Assembly: GCA_030762175.1 (NCBI GenBank)
Contig: CM060834.1
Coordinates: 28,898,501 to 28,962,500 of the forward strand
DNA: 64,000 bases
Direction: 5' to 3'
Source: Metallyticus violacea
Taxonomy: Eukaryota > Arthropoda > Insecta > Mantodea > Metallyticidae
Shown in pieces: positions 12,603-24,078 of this stretch. Below the pieces are notes generated by a model. The model was not told the DNA's origin and did not search any database. It was given only the letters and a program-made list of their open reading frames with translations. Position 1 is the first letter of the stretch. The number at the start of each line of letters is the position of its first letter. Made by a program: the position numbers and the translations under genes.

Positions 12603-13908
12603 TCTTTCTTTTTCTCAACCGATAAACGGGGTTGATCTTTCAGATGAAGCACAGGTTGCTGTACATCAACCACTGATTTTTCTCTCTTTAAAATTTCAAA
12701 AAACCCTCCACCCTTGTAATGGTGAATAAGTTCTTTTAATAGATTTTTGAAACGGATGAGATCGAGATACTTTAAGTATTGTACATTTTGAAATGTTGCT
12801 CTTATTTAATGTTAACAATGAATCAGCAACATTCTTAAAATCAAAGAAATCCCTCGACTCCATTAGAACTACATGAAAAGTATTTATAGCTTTAGCTTAA
12901 TCTACAATTCTATGTAAGTCTTGGGGAATGAAGGTCTTACTTACCTTCTTCTTTTCTCTATAATAACGAAATCTCTATCGCAACTCAAAAAGCTATAGCC
13001 ACTTACTAAATATTTCTTTAATATAAAAAGTTTACCTTAAAAACTAATATTATCACGGTATGGGACTTAAAACACTAGATAGTAGATAGCATGACATTAA
13101 GAACTGCACCATCTGTTAACGAATATTTGAATTACTTCATCCATGTATACGCACCTAGAACATGGCTAGAAATATGCATCTGGGCACATAAAAACTACTT
13201 TTGAAATAAAATAAAATTTAAGAATGGCGTTTAGAACGTGTGATATTTCCACTCTTCAAATACTGTTACAAGATTTAGTTAAATGACAACAACTGTTAAT
13301 CTTCTTTTACCAGCTTTTGATATGGTGCTCTCATATTTTAGCACTAGTCAGTTTTCAAAATGACTCCCTTTGTCATTCCGCATGACTGTTATTTATAGCA
13401 CACCTCTACTTCAACGGGAATTACGCCATTGCTGACTCCAAGGACCACTTGAGACCTGAATATTAGAATGCATTTTCTTGCAAATATATCCAAACAAGAC
13501 CGCAGTATGCAGTTCAAGTCGAGACTGCTACAAGATCATTCTTGAGCACTAATAAAATGTGGAGCATTCCTCTCAAGTCAAGTCTGGGTTGATCTTGCCT
13601 TATGGGCGAAGCTTCGATGTCTGCTCTTAAACAAAAGCATATTTAGCTTCTTCACCACAGGTTCCAAGAAGGTGGTTTTGTACACTTTTGACAGAAATAA
13701 AGCTTGATCACACAAGCATAGCTCACGTTCTATCAAACCATTACTAAGTGGCTTCTCTGGACCTTCGGGACTCTCTCACAAGCTTCTAATCGTCAAAGTT
13801 TGCATTCTTACCATTTGGTGTTTATAGCCTTCTTCAATATTGAACAATTTCTCATTAGTAAAAAGAAAATTCCGATGGTCACTGTTAGCGTAACCCTCTA
13901 AGAGACGT
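12603..13908. other. No gene recognised
   Basis: Unique-looking AT-rich sequence between the two local duplications. The minus-strand frame 13776-14063 overlaps the next repeat and has no family motif. Confidence 0.45.
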
Positions 13909-14085
13909 TTGCATCTCAACACATTCCGCTGTTTCAATTCTACAGTTAAATAATGCCCAGTACTGCGATGGTAGTAACTGTCTGCGTCACGTCTGTTCAA
14001 TGCTGACTTAGCGCGGCAGCTGCCTGCTGTCGTCGTACACCAGAAAACACCTTTATCAATCATTCGTACTTTGTGGAGGTCACGG
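13909..14085 (+). repeat. Local direct repeat, copy 1
   Basis: Matches 14925-15102 about 1 kb downstream. Shared blocks are TTCTACAGTTAAATAATG, CTGCGATG, CAATGCTGACTTA and GCGGCAGCTG, and then the region up to TTTATCAATCATTC. Divergence is roughly 20-25 percent with small indels. Confidence 0.75.
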
Positions 14086-14924
14086 GTGAGTTAAATTTGT
14101 AATGTGGTGCCTGTTTACCACTTTTACGCCCGGCATTCTTTTTCTTCATAGTAGCAAATATTGAATTATTGTATTCATTAACATATAATCAATAAGTGAT
14201 TTAATATCCGTAGAGCTCCAGGTAAAATTATGTTGAAGAATGTCTGTTTTATTTTCATTTCATTATCTGTTACATAATTTCTTAGTTCTCCATTAAGACT
14301 GAACTTCTCATCTCCAATTATATCCAAAAAGTTTAAGACATGCCTGTTGTCCACTTTGGCATTTAAATATCCGCAATAATAACATGTAACTTTTTAGTAT
14401 ATTTGTTCTATTTTTGTACATAAAAGTTTTTCCCTGTCGTTAAATTTTTCGATTAGAAAAAAGATTGTCACGAGCTGTTATTATAGTGACGTGCATCTTT
14501 GCACTCTATTCTATTTAGTAGTGAAGATATGACATAACTTTGTCTCAAAGATTTACATTAAATGTTTAGAATCTTGTAATAAGATTTGCCATTTTCACTT
14601 GTCTACTGTCTTTGAAGAAGAACATAAGTTGTTCGAAATATTTTATTATTGTGCGACTGTGCCTTCTTTATTTCTGAAGTTCTAATTATTATATCTAGCT
14701 ATATTCTTCTTTATCAGTTATTTTATTATTCATGTTTTATTTACGAGTATATTAATAAGAGTTCTTCTTTTTCTTATACAGGGTTATATGGTGGTTGCAG
14801 CACAGAGTTTCACTTCCGGGAGAAAATTAATGCATTAGCAGATATAATGATTTCTATATTGTCGGAAGCACGCACGCACACACAGCTTTAGCTTAATCTA
14901 CAAACTTGAACAGCAGTCATATAA

Positions 14925-15102
14925 TTGCATCCGAACACCCTCAGCTGTTTCGGTTCTACAGTTAAATAATGTCCAGTTCTGCGATGATATAACTATCTGG
15001 TCACGTCCCATGCAATGCTGACTTAAGGCGGCAGCTGGCTGGCTTCATCGTAAATCAAAAGACATGTATATCAACCATTCATCTTAAGTTTATGGATGAC
15101 TT
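14925..15102 (+). repeat. Local direct repeat, copy 2
   Basis: Second copy of the 13909-14085 repeat. It is immediately preceded (14885-14899) by AGCTTTAGCTTAATCTAC, a string also found at 12889, so the duplicated neighbourhood may be larger and partly eroded. Confidence 0.75.
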
Positions 15103-16190
15103 CAATGTCAAAGGGAGTAGGGAAGAACGTGTAATGGGAGTACCGGCCAATGCATTGCCATACCTCCAGGAGGCATGTGCCTTACACGCGGAAGCCTTAT
15201 ATTTTAATGACCTATCTTATTCTTATATAAGCTCCATTTGAACAGCCTCTAATTTTGGTTTTCTTTCTTGGACTTGTGTATTTTTTTCTCCTAATCATGT
15301 TTGACCAAAGCATCAATCGGCTTTTATTTATAACCTTTGGTCGGTTCATTATCATTTTTATTTCTTTGCCTTTCGTTTGATATTATTACTCCCAAATATT
15401 TGTTTTAATAACAAATCTTAATTTGCTGGTTTTGTGTTTTTAAACTATTCGATTATATATTTTCTGTACTATTTTACTTTCAAAACCACTTTTTATATTC
15501 TTTAATACTTTACTTCATTCAATGTGAACAGCATATCCACTTTCAATATGTGAATGTCTACGTAAAGAAGTACGTGCATTTACATCTTAGGTGTTTGGTA
15601 AATTCTTTTACATCTTTTTTCAGAGAGATCTTGTTGCTTTCAATTTGACCTCCAATAGAAACGAATCTACTATTCTTAGATCAATAACAAGTGCGGTAGC
15701 CTATTTCTGCACGAACCTGAGAGTCCTTATACTGTTAATCATAAACAAGAAAGAGAGAGAGAGGGGGAAAAATGTGATATTTAGCTCAAGCACTACGTAA
15801 ATACGAAGGCTATTTCAGGTGATATGGCTCCAGGTTATAAATATGCATGTTGCGTGAAAAATTAAATTGCGTATGGTAGGTTTCAAGGCCTGAGTTACGA
15901 TGGCTAGACACCAGTCGCCTTCCGTGTGAATAATCTTTATAAACCCTACACGCGGGTGGGTGGCCTCGCGCTACCAAAATATAACATCATTTACTCTCGC
16001 ACAGAGACAGGACATTATACGCGGTGTTGCTGTCGTTGTTACGAGAGCTTACTCAACCTGGCAATTTGAAACACCAAAGGAAGAGAGCCACGCCACTTGG
16101 CGAGCTGGGTGCAAGAAGGACGTGAGTAACAAGTGTGTAAGTTTTGGAGAATCATATATGTGATATGATATATGATATATATATATATAT
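15103..16190. other. No gene recognised; AT microsatellite at right edge
   Basis: AT-rich to 15.8 kb, then a more GC-balanced patch (15.9-16.15 kb) with an open plus-strand frame at 15960-16163 and a GACGTGAGTAAC splice-donor-like site at about 16121. No domain is recognisable. A short (AT)n run lies at 16166-16192. Confidence 0.4.
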
Positions 16191-16199
16191 ATAGTTGGA

Positions 16200-16420
16200 C
16201 TTCTCTGTATCTAACAAACAGGGTGGCTTATGGATATTGCTTGGGACTGTCATTCGGTAGAACCTGGGTTCATTTCCCACTAACCACGGTTTTTTTTTTC
16301 CGTGTTTCCCCTAGTCACTTAGGCCAATTGGGGGTGGATCGTTACATTCCACTCTCTCATTTTTCGTCAACTCTGTTTCAGGGGCGAAAGTGCCAAGCGA
16401 GATGGGCTTGCGCTTTGCAA
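16200..16420 (+). repeat. Dispersed repeat with tRNA-like motif (family D, copy 1)
   Basis: TGCTTGGGACT (about 16228) and a B-box-like CTGGGTTCATTTCCC (about 16263) are followed by a T-run and a block (16376-16407) ending CGAAAGTGCCAAGCGAGATG. The first and last of these motifs recur in the same order at 25458-25577, and the last block recurs again at 56273-56303. This suggests an old SINE-like or other short dispersed family; its boundaries are uncertain. Confidence 0.4.
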
Positions 16421-16639
16421 AGTTTCTGCTCCGGCGTCTGCTATGGAAGCGGACCCTCTGGAGAGCTTGAACTCCTTGGAGAGGAGGAGACACGTTAGAG
16501 ATACCGTCTACGTTCGCTCACTTATTACCCGTGTCTCCCTCGCAGCACTCCTTCCTGCCGGAGCTGCTCCCATTAGGAGCATAGGCAGAAAGGGCCAGCC
16601 GTGAGCAATGCTGAAGTACGGAAGTATTCTCTGAAATCG

Positions 16640-16765
16640 TTCGATGTGTGGCTCCATGCTCTGGGCGCCAAATTATGAAGCGGTTAGTTGGCTCTGGCTA
16701 CTTGCCCCAGGTTGGGCACCAAACTTGAAGCGATGTATTGTTGGCTTTGTGATGCCAATTTTGAA
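16640..16765 (+). repeat. Three degenerate short tandem units
   Basis: Three partial repeats of about 35-60 bp share the core GGGCGCCAAATTATGAAGCG, GGGCACCAAACTTGAAGCG and GATGCCAATTTTGAAGTG, each followed by a GTTGGCT-like or TTTTGTAG-like string. They sit at the left edge of the 1-kb dispersed repeat, whose other copy has related units at 52205-52290. Confidence 0.5.
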
Positions 16766-17725
16766 GTGTTTTGTAGATTTATTATTAGTCACTTCGGTGT
16801 TGTTGCCTACGCTTTGATGACAACAATTTCTCAGGGGAAATTCGGCTATTTTGTTGACTCGTATTCAACGGGATGGGAGAGGAATTCAATGGTGTAAATG
16901 ACACGCAATTACTTACCATTAACTTAGCTACGCCGATACAAACTTATTTGCCGCTTGTGAAACTTATAGATGAGTGCTGCGATGCATGAAATTGAAAGTC
17001 GAAGTTATAATGAGTATGCGAGCTGCTTATGCACGTGCATCTTATAACTGCGTGCCTAAGCAACGTCGAACTCACAACTGCTTCTGCGAAATGAGTCGAA
17101 CTGAATGAGGAAATGCGTCTCGCTGCGTGTAAAACTTAGGAATGCCTATGTGTCACCGCGTAAAAGACTTCAAAAGTAGCAAAATCTTCCCTATATATTA
17201 AATTCATATCAAATAATCGTTGGTCCCAACAATACCAACGGAGTCACAGGCACGCGTAATTTTCGCGCTTATCTTTAAAAGTTGAAACACATCTTTTCCA
17301 TTGACTGGTTTAAATTCACCTGCCCCACGTGCCACTCGTTATTTGAAAGTTTAGAAATTTAACATTGGCTGGTTTAAAAGCTGTAAAACCACCGGTCGAG
17401 ATCAGAGCCCTTTAGAAATTTTAAGTCCTGCCGTTTGTTAACCTTGCAGTAGCTGTCCTTTTTAAAATAATAATAAAAAAAACTTCATACATTTTTCATT
17501 TTATGGTTTTATAATCCTATTGACTTTCCAAGCTACGGTAGCAAAATAGCCAGGGCGTTTCTCTTTTTGTTGACATTCAACTCACATGTTAGCATTATGC
17601 CGAATTACACGTATATGCTATCTACATTACCAATTACAATGCAAAATATTACGATTAGGCTTACATAATATACATCATAATTATATTTCAGTGGGGGCGG
17701 ATCGGAGGACTGTTTTATCTTCCCG
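16685..17725 (+). repeat. Unclassified 1-kb dispersed repeat, copy 1
   Basis: Three anchor regions align collinearly with 52195-53200. The first is GGTGTTGTTGCC plus GATGACAACAAT (about 16795). The second is ATTGACTGGTTTAAATTCAC plus CTGCC, TATTTGAAAGTT, and ATTGGCTGGTTTAAA (about 17300-17380). The third is GATTAGGCTTACA plus TTATATTTCAGTGGGGGCGG (about 17650-17702). Divergence is high (perhaps 25-35 percent) with indels. No transposase or reverse-transcriptase frame was seen. The GGGCGCC core and the final G-rich GTGGGGGCGG resemble primer-binding and polypurine features of LTR elements, but this is only suggestive. Confidence 0.55.
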
Positions 17726-18240
17726 GCATCCAACGATTAAATTCAATCCAAATGCTCTATATTCTGGACGCCTTATTTTGGTTACCAGCCTTATTCATAT
17801 ATTTAAAATATGTTCAAAATACACTGTATGTGACACCCTTGGATGTTGAAAATCTTTTGTGGTATGTAACTTGGACATAACCTACAGCTTTACTACCTGT
17901 TCAGAACTGCATGCTAGTGAAACGTTATACAACAATTCTTTAGTAGGGCCATTAATTAACGCTAAGAGAGAACTACTACTGTATTTTGTCGCTCAGTCTG
18001 CTGTGGTCATCAGTTGCTTTGAAGAGTGAAGTGCACTTGATTTGTATGACCAATATCAGCAAATGTAAGATAGAAAATGAACCGTTAAAAAGAAGAAGTT
18101 ATAAATATCGCAGATCTAATGTTATGATTTGCAAGGAAATTGGGTTTGTAAATCTAACAGTTTGCAACATAAATTGCAACAAAACCTTAATTATAAATAT
18201 ATGCAAACAAAGTTGGAGTGGAAAAATTAAGAGACTATGC
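17726..18240. other. No gene recognised
   Basis: AT-rich unique-looking sequence. The plus-strand frame at 17986-18267 is lysine/asparagine-rich without motifs. Confidence 0.4.
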
Positions 18241-18253
18241 AAGACAATGAAGA

Positions 18254-18550
18254 TTTTTTGGATTTGATTTATTTCCGGACGCTCTTTAACATCTCAGGTC
18301 ATTAGCGTCTCATTCAACTCAGGACGTGAAACGGCCGACAAATTTTGCTCGGAGGCCTCTCTTTCAGGCTTGAGGTTCTTTTTCGTGCCGTAAATGTATG
18401 ACACGGGACCCACGACTTTACTTCCCTTCCGAAGGAAGCCATACTTAGGATTTTTACGCCCGAAAAAAGCCATCGGTTCTGGCCGGGTTCGAACCCGCGT
18501 TCTTGAGTGTAGCAGACAAGTATGGTAACCACTACACCACCAGGACCGAC
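18254..18550 (-). mobile_element. tRNA-derived SINE, family A, with target-site duplication
   Basis: On the minus strand the element starts GTCGGTCCTGGTGGTGTAGT (A-box region), with a B box GGGTTCGAACCCG about 50 bp in. A conserved body of about 220 bp follows, ending in a short A-rich tail. The flanks repeat AAGACAATGAAGA (18241-18253) and AAAACAATGAAGA (18551-18563), a 13-bp duplication with one mismatch, which is strong evidence of LINE-dependent retrotransposition. Well-preserved copies lie at 27.05, 34.33 and 42.45 kb. Confidence 0.9.
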
Positions 18551-18631
18551 AAAACAATGAAGAACTAACCGATAAAGTTCTTGAACTTTTTTTTTTCAGA
18601 GCTGTTTCTTTGCGTCCATTAAATTTCAATT

Positions 18632-18634
<3 letters not shown>

Positions 18635-18664
<30 letters not shown>
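18635..18664. repeat. Poly(T) tract
   Basis: About 30 T residues; no SINE head is attached, so it may be an orphan tail. Confidence 0.9.
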
Positions 18665-18669
<5 letters not shown>

Positions 18670-20140
18670 TGCGAGTCTCAGTTACACGTATGAATACCAT
18701 TATAAATAGAATTTGAGCCTAAAATGATCAGCATTAGCTTCAAGATATACGTCAAACTGCCATTTATGAGTGATATGGAAAGAGAAAAACTAGAATGCCT
18801 TTCCATTTTGTACAGAAACACTCCTGTTAAATAACCGAAATGAACATCTATGCACTTTATTGAAAAATATTCTTGGTAGCAAAAACTTTCGAAATGTCGA
18901 CAGTTTCAGGAAAGTTTGCCAGAGGAAGTGAATAAAATGAAAATCACTGTACTTCGCACCCGCTTGCGCTGCAGGGTAATACTCACGCTTGAGACCATCA
19001 CCTTGAACATCACCGTTGTTGGATGTAAGGTTTTTCAGTAGTTAAAGCTATTTGGATTTCTTACCAATCATCGCAAACAATCTGTATATTTTCTGAGGCA
19101 GAAAAGAATGCAGAGGACTGGGAAAAATTAGAAATGACATTAGAGCAGAATTACATTAATATTATCCAGTAATAAAACATAGAACATTATAATAACGCTT
19201 TAAAGTATTTGAAGAGAATGGAGGACTCAAGACTACCAAAAACGTAAGATAAGAAAAATTTGAGAGGTATGCTTTGTTGGAACTGTGACGTGTACAGTGT
19301 TATCAGCAATGTCTAAATGTTCTACGCTCCCTCCTTTCTGAAACATCCACTTCAAATTTAGTCTGCACGCACTGCATGCTATGAGAAATAATTTAAGAGA
19401 AAAATGACGCTAAAGAAAGAGCTCGGATCACCCCTTCGTGCACCTACCTCCTCAATTATAGCCGTTCATGGATGTGAACCAAGTAACTTCTCAACGGGAG
19501 GCATTTTAAAAATAAATCTACACTGCTATTAACGTCACAGCAAGTGATTACTTGACCAGCTTGTGTTTGAAGTAATACTAAACATGCTGTTACATTTTCC
19601 ATAATACAAAGCGAACCTTAAACGCGTTTCTTTATAACGATATCTGGATAGAAATATAGAGGTAGTGTAGAGTATTTGTGAAAAGAGACATAACATTGAT
19701 GCTTTAAAACGTTCCTTATGTCATTTAAAACAGTCAATTAACTAATTGAAAGTGTATTAGTTCCTGTATGTATTTTTACAAAATTATAAACAAATATAAA
19801 TAGATTTAAGAGTAGAAAAATTCTGGTATTGATGATAATAACAATAATATTATTAATAATAAACAATAATTAATTATGGAGCATAGGCTATATTGTACCG
19901 ATATTTTTTAATTTAATAAATGAATATAGGATTTACCAATAAATTCCTGAAGAGTGCATCTTCCATGTTTAAAAAATCTTTATAATCTCAGAGACATTAG
20001 CCTATAAGAAGTGTTATAACATTTATGCTAAAATAATAACTGCACTTTAAACCAAATAGCAGAGGTGTTAATGCTGCATGAGCAATATGAATTTAGAAAT
20101 GAAGATCAACAATAGATTGTATATTTAATATAAATATATT
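18665..20140. other. No gene recognised
   Basis: AT-rich unique-looking sequence without reading frames of interest. Confidence 0.45.
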
Positions 20141-20154
20141 GATTGAAAAAAGAG

Positions 20155-20285
20155 GAAAACCAATCTTGAAACTTATATTTTGTTCATTGATTTCGAGAAC
20201 GCCTTCGACAAAAGGAATGTTCGTAGAGTTGACATAAAATAGGGCTGCCTGTTGTCTCCAATATTATGTAATAACTGAGCGGAAG
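20155..20285 (+). pseudogene. Non-LTR reverse-transcriptase fragment, internally deleted
   Basis: Plus-strand translation gives LFIDFENAFDKRNVRRVDIK, then a stop and GCLLSPILCN. FIDFxxAFD is reverse-transcriptase motif A, including its first catalytic aspartate, and GCxLSPxLxN is motif B. Normally some 40-60 residues separate them; here they are nearly adjacent, so the linker is deleted. The catalytic FADD motif C is not found downstream. It is a short dead relic of a LINE. Confidence 0.6.
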
Positions 20286-22534
20286 TAGAATGTCGTCATC
20301 AGTTATGAAGATGACTCTATTTTTTTGTCTGTACATAGAGATAAAAAAAAAAGTTATATAATTTTAGACCTTAAAAACGCACTTTTAAAATTTGCAACTT
20401 TTCACAGTGTTATAATGATTATCGTAAGACACCTAATGAGACATCTTATTTATTCACTTCAATTTCGTTTCGCTACAATTTAGCATTATTGTTCTGAGTA
20501 AATTTTTATTTTTAAATGGAATTGGATGTAAAGACTGTGCAATAATGGGAAAGTTAGTGCTCCCATACTTTGCACACACTCCAAACCAGTTTGGCATAAA
20601 GGGGTGCGCGCTGTAGAGACTGAGCTCGATTAAAATTGTGTTTCCACGCAGTTATTGATCGTTCAGTTACAGCTGCACCTTTGAACATACGCATATGACA
20701 ACATCAATTGAATGTTGAAATAAATTAAATGTATTTGATTTTTATTTTATTCCTCTAAATTATTAAAATAAATAGTTCGGTTTCATTTCTTTTTATTGAA
20801 AGATTACGTAAAATATTAATGCTTTATTTTTTCACTGATAGTTCAACTATAAAGCATTGTACCTACTTGGTGTTTACTATAAGTACAAACGTTTAAATGC
20901 TAAACATTTATTTAATTTCATTCAAACTCAAAAGAAATGTGTGTTTATTTTTAGGTACTTTCATTAAATGTTAAAACCTTCGCTTCAAGTACAGAAAGAA
21001 GCAAACCAGCATTCCCGAATTGCAATTGGCGCAACACATTCTCGCCTGCTTTCTGACATTCAGCGTGCAACAAAACTGTTATTGGGGCAGCGGTCATATA
21101 TCTCCTCCACAGTGAATCTCCAATCTTTAACCCTCATCTGCACATTAGGACCATTCCAATAGCTATAAGAGGAAGACGCGATTGCCAAACATCTCTTAAA
21201 AATGTGAAAGATCGAAGAAAAGTGTTCATAAGTTTTTTCATTGGTCATACCGAGGTCTCTTTCTGGCTCAAAGGATTGCATCTGTGCTCCTTCTATCCGG
21301 TGTCATTGAACATGACTGTTTTTAATTATTATTGTAAGAGATAAATAGAGTAAACATGAACTGTTTCCTAATCGCGGATGACCAATTCGTAATATCCGTT
21401 TTAGAAATCCATTGTTCTAATTGTCGTACACAGTTTAAATCAAATAACTAAAAAAATGCAATCTCAAAATATCAAATTCCGAAACAAATGGAATTGTTTA
21501 TTTATAGGAAAACAGCATAAAAGATAAAAAGTTGTAATAGACTTAAAAATTATTGAACAAATGTACAGCTTAACCGGGCGTTGGTTGAGTTTATTATGCT
21601 CCAACAGTTTTTATTATGCTCCAACAGTTGGTCGATATGTGTGTCCATGGTCGTACAACGTTAAGCAAGTGTTAATTATTGTTATTTAACAATTGTTCTA
21701 AATAGTTCATCCAGCACTTGGGTTCTTGCTGCACTCATTTATTTTGCTTATCACGACTGTTGCTTATGATTTCTAGCGCTAGATGATACTGCATAAGTTC
21801 TGCTGGATTTAAAACAGATCTGTCACCACTACGACGATTTACCCGCTAATATAGTAACACAATCCACTAGGAGGCGAGCGTAGGCCGTCAGGGCGTAGCT
21901 CGCCGCAGTAAACCACTTGGTCCACAGGTTTCTAGGATTTATCCGAGGTTAGGTTAAGGCTAACGTGTATGTGTATATGAATTAATTGCGAATTCCTATT
22001 TTTCCACTAAAACTCCGCTACAATCCCAATGTTGTCCATTGCGGAATTAAATAAGAAGGTTATTATAATATGTACGTAGCATGGAGGGAAAGACTTTGGG
22101 AAGGATTTAATTTATTGGATTATTTGATAATATGGGATCTAAGGGGTAATGATAATTTCTTTCTCTCCGATGACTGGTTTTCGCTAACTTATAGTGTGCG
22201 GCGGGTGTTGAGACTATTCTGCTAGATATTTTTATGGTCTTCTTGATAATCACAAGGGAAGAAGTGAGGGAATGAACCAAGTGGTTAACAAGATGTGTAT
22301 TGTTATGGTATGTAGTACGATTTATTATCAAAGTTTGTTCCACTGAAATGTGCCACCGTTACTCCTTGGAGAATTCCTTGGGCAATATGCACCACTTTAG
22401 CACTAACTATGCTGATCACTCTGACATCCTAAACACACTTTAATAATGCTAAAACTTTCTACGGTTAACTCAATGAAATAGGTCAAGTTGTTCACTAATT
22501 TGATACAACTACAATGCTTAATTTGACAAAGACT
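20286..22534. other. No gene recognised
   Basis: Contains a 20-bp tandem duplication (21591-21628, unit TTATTATGCTCCAACAGTTT). A GC-richer patch at 21.84-21.97 kb contains GAGGTTAGGTTAAGG. The overlapping frames at 20968-21162 (plus) and 21060-21281 (minus) have balanced composition but no recognisable domain. Confidence 0.45.
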
Positions 22535-22740
22535 GGTTCAGAAATCAACTAATCCTGAGATGCAAAAGAAATCAACTAGCTCAGAGATGGAACTTCTCTT
22601 CCACTGACTGAACTGAACTTATATTGTCTTTCCACTGACTTGAGCTGAACTGACAATGCCTATCTTCCACATTGATTACTCTTCTACACTGCAAATGCCC
22701 CACTGAATACTCTTCTAAATGACTTGAACTGAGCTGATAG
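22535..22740. repeat. Degenerate short repeats
   Basis: GAAATCAACTA...GAGATG occurs twice (22541 and 22568). Variants of CCACTGACTTGAGCTGAACT occur three to four times (about 22600, 22632 and 22720). This is a low-copy degenerate tandem array without coding content. Confidence 0.5.
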
Positions 22741-23758
22741 TACTTTCTTACTGACGATGGGCCACAAAATCACCTAAATGAATATGGTAGTCTCTCGGAC
22801 TCCCGAAGCTATCCTTATTCTTTTAAAAAATGAATTAAGAAAAATCTAGAACATTTTCTTCCATCTTCGCGTCTCTATTGGGTAATCTGTTTCCCCCGGC
22901 ACTTTCCTGCTATACTATTGGTCATATGGCCTATGTGACTTTTGCAAGTAGATATCAATTGAAGCTGCTAGCTTCTTTCCTTGGAGAGTTTATTGATCTT
23001 TCTTTTCACCCTTGTATGTTTATTGCTCTCGTCCTTAGCTAACATGACAAAAACACAACTCTCTAACGGTATACGAAATGAACATGTTTTTCTAGGACTA
23101 TACTTTAGAATTCTCCAGGAAATATCGGTTTTGTTTTACAAATATTGTTTATGATGGGTAATAAGTTTTCTCTATTTTCGTTTTCAGGTCAAGAGCAGAA
23201 AATAGGGAGAATTCCCAACTTGGTAAGAAAATCACATCATACACATTTCAATACATGTGCAGAAGATAGAGATTATACTACACTCATGACTATAATAAGG
23301 AAGTTACATAAAATTAAGTAATACAAAAACTCTAGTTTAATTGGGAGCGGTAGCTCATGCATTCCATCTCATTTTTATCCAGATCCAGGTGCTCCAGTAA
23401 TATAATTCTAGCTATAAGATTATGCTGGTTTTACCTTTTTGGCTACGCCATATTGTTTCTTATTATAAAATTGAGTTTTTCAGGTATGTTTCAACTTCAT
23501 TTTGTCACTTTTTACCACGCGTTGTTTAAGTGCTCCTGAATTGCGGCGGAACTATTACCATGTGCAAAGCGGCATATATACTGGATGATCTATTCGGAGC
23601 TGTTACCGAAATTTTATTTGAAAGAGGTCCTTTTGGGCAAACATTTATTAACATTTCTTTTATTACAATTGGGTTATAATATTCCTATCAGAAAAGAGCG
23701 GATATGGCAGAAAAATTGTATAATTCAATTGTATATTTGGAACCCTAAGAAGTTTAGA
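22741..23758. other. No gene recognised
   Basis: Unique-looking sequence. The frames at 23357-23539 and 23585-23797 are hydrophobic or lysine-rich chance frames; the second runs into the SINE. Confidence 0.4.
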
Positions 23759-23770
23759 AACTTCTTGAAA

Positions 23771-24066
23771 ACCGCCACGGGTGGCCGAGGTCGTTAAGGC
23801 ACGGACTCGTGAGCGGGAGGTCTGCGGTTCGAATCCCGCCAGGACCGTCCTCCCTGACTGGGGTTTTTTCCAGGTTTTCCTCAGTCTTCATAACTGGCAA
23901 ATGCCGGGGAGGTACCTAAACTTAGGCCTGGAACGCTTCCTTCCTTAAAAAAAAAAAAAATAAATTCTTTCCCAATACATCATTTCATCTCATGTATCAT
24001 CAGTGTCCACCGCCTGTGGTGCCTCAGTAGTAAAAACGGGCGTTAAACACTACTCAAAAAAAAAAA
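23771..24066 (+). mobile_element. tRNA-derived SINE, family B, with perfect 12-bp target-site duplication
   Basis: The head CGCCACGGGTGGCCGAGGTC...GTTAAGGC resembles a Ser/Leu-type tRNA A-box region, and GCGGTTCGAATCCCGCC is the B-box stem. The body includes CTGGGGTTTTTTCCAGGTTT, CTTAGGCCTGGAACGCTTCC and GGGCGTTAAACACTACT, and ends in an A-run. AACTTCTTGAAA flanks it on both sides (23759-23770 and 24067-24078). It is the best-preserved family B copy here. Being tRNA-derived, it would use an internal RNA polymerase III promoter. Confidence 0.92.
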
Positions 24067-24078
24067 AACTTCTTGAAA

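Noticed and set aside
16172..16498. 108-codon frame sharing a peptide with 25536-25745
   Set aside because: The shared KCQARW peptide comes from a dispersed DNA repeat; the frames diverge immediately on both sides.
18294..18629. 111-codon minus-strand open frame
   Set aside because: It runs through a SINE family A copy; the RTRPEPMAFFGRKNPKYGFL-like peptide recurs at 27092-27331 for the same reason.
21930..21965. Insect telomere-type TTAGG repeats
   Set aside because: Only GAGGTTAGGTTAAGG with two partial units; far too short for a telomeric tract.
23771..23845. Possible functional tRNA gene
   Set aside because: The A and B boxes are the head of SINE family B, which continues into a SINE body with an A-tail and target duplication; the cloverleaf is imperfect.
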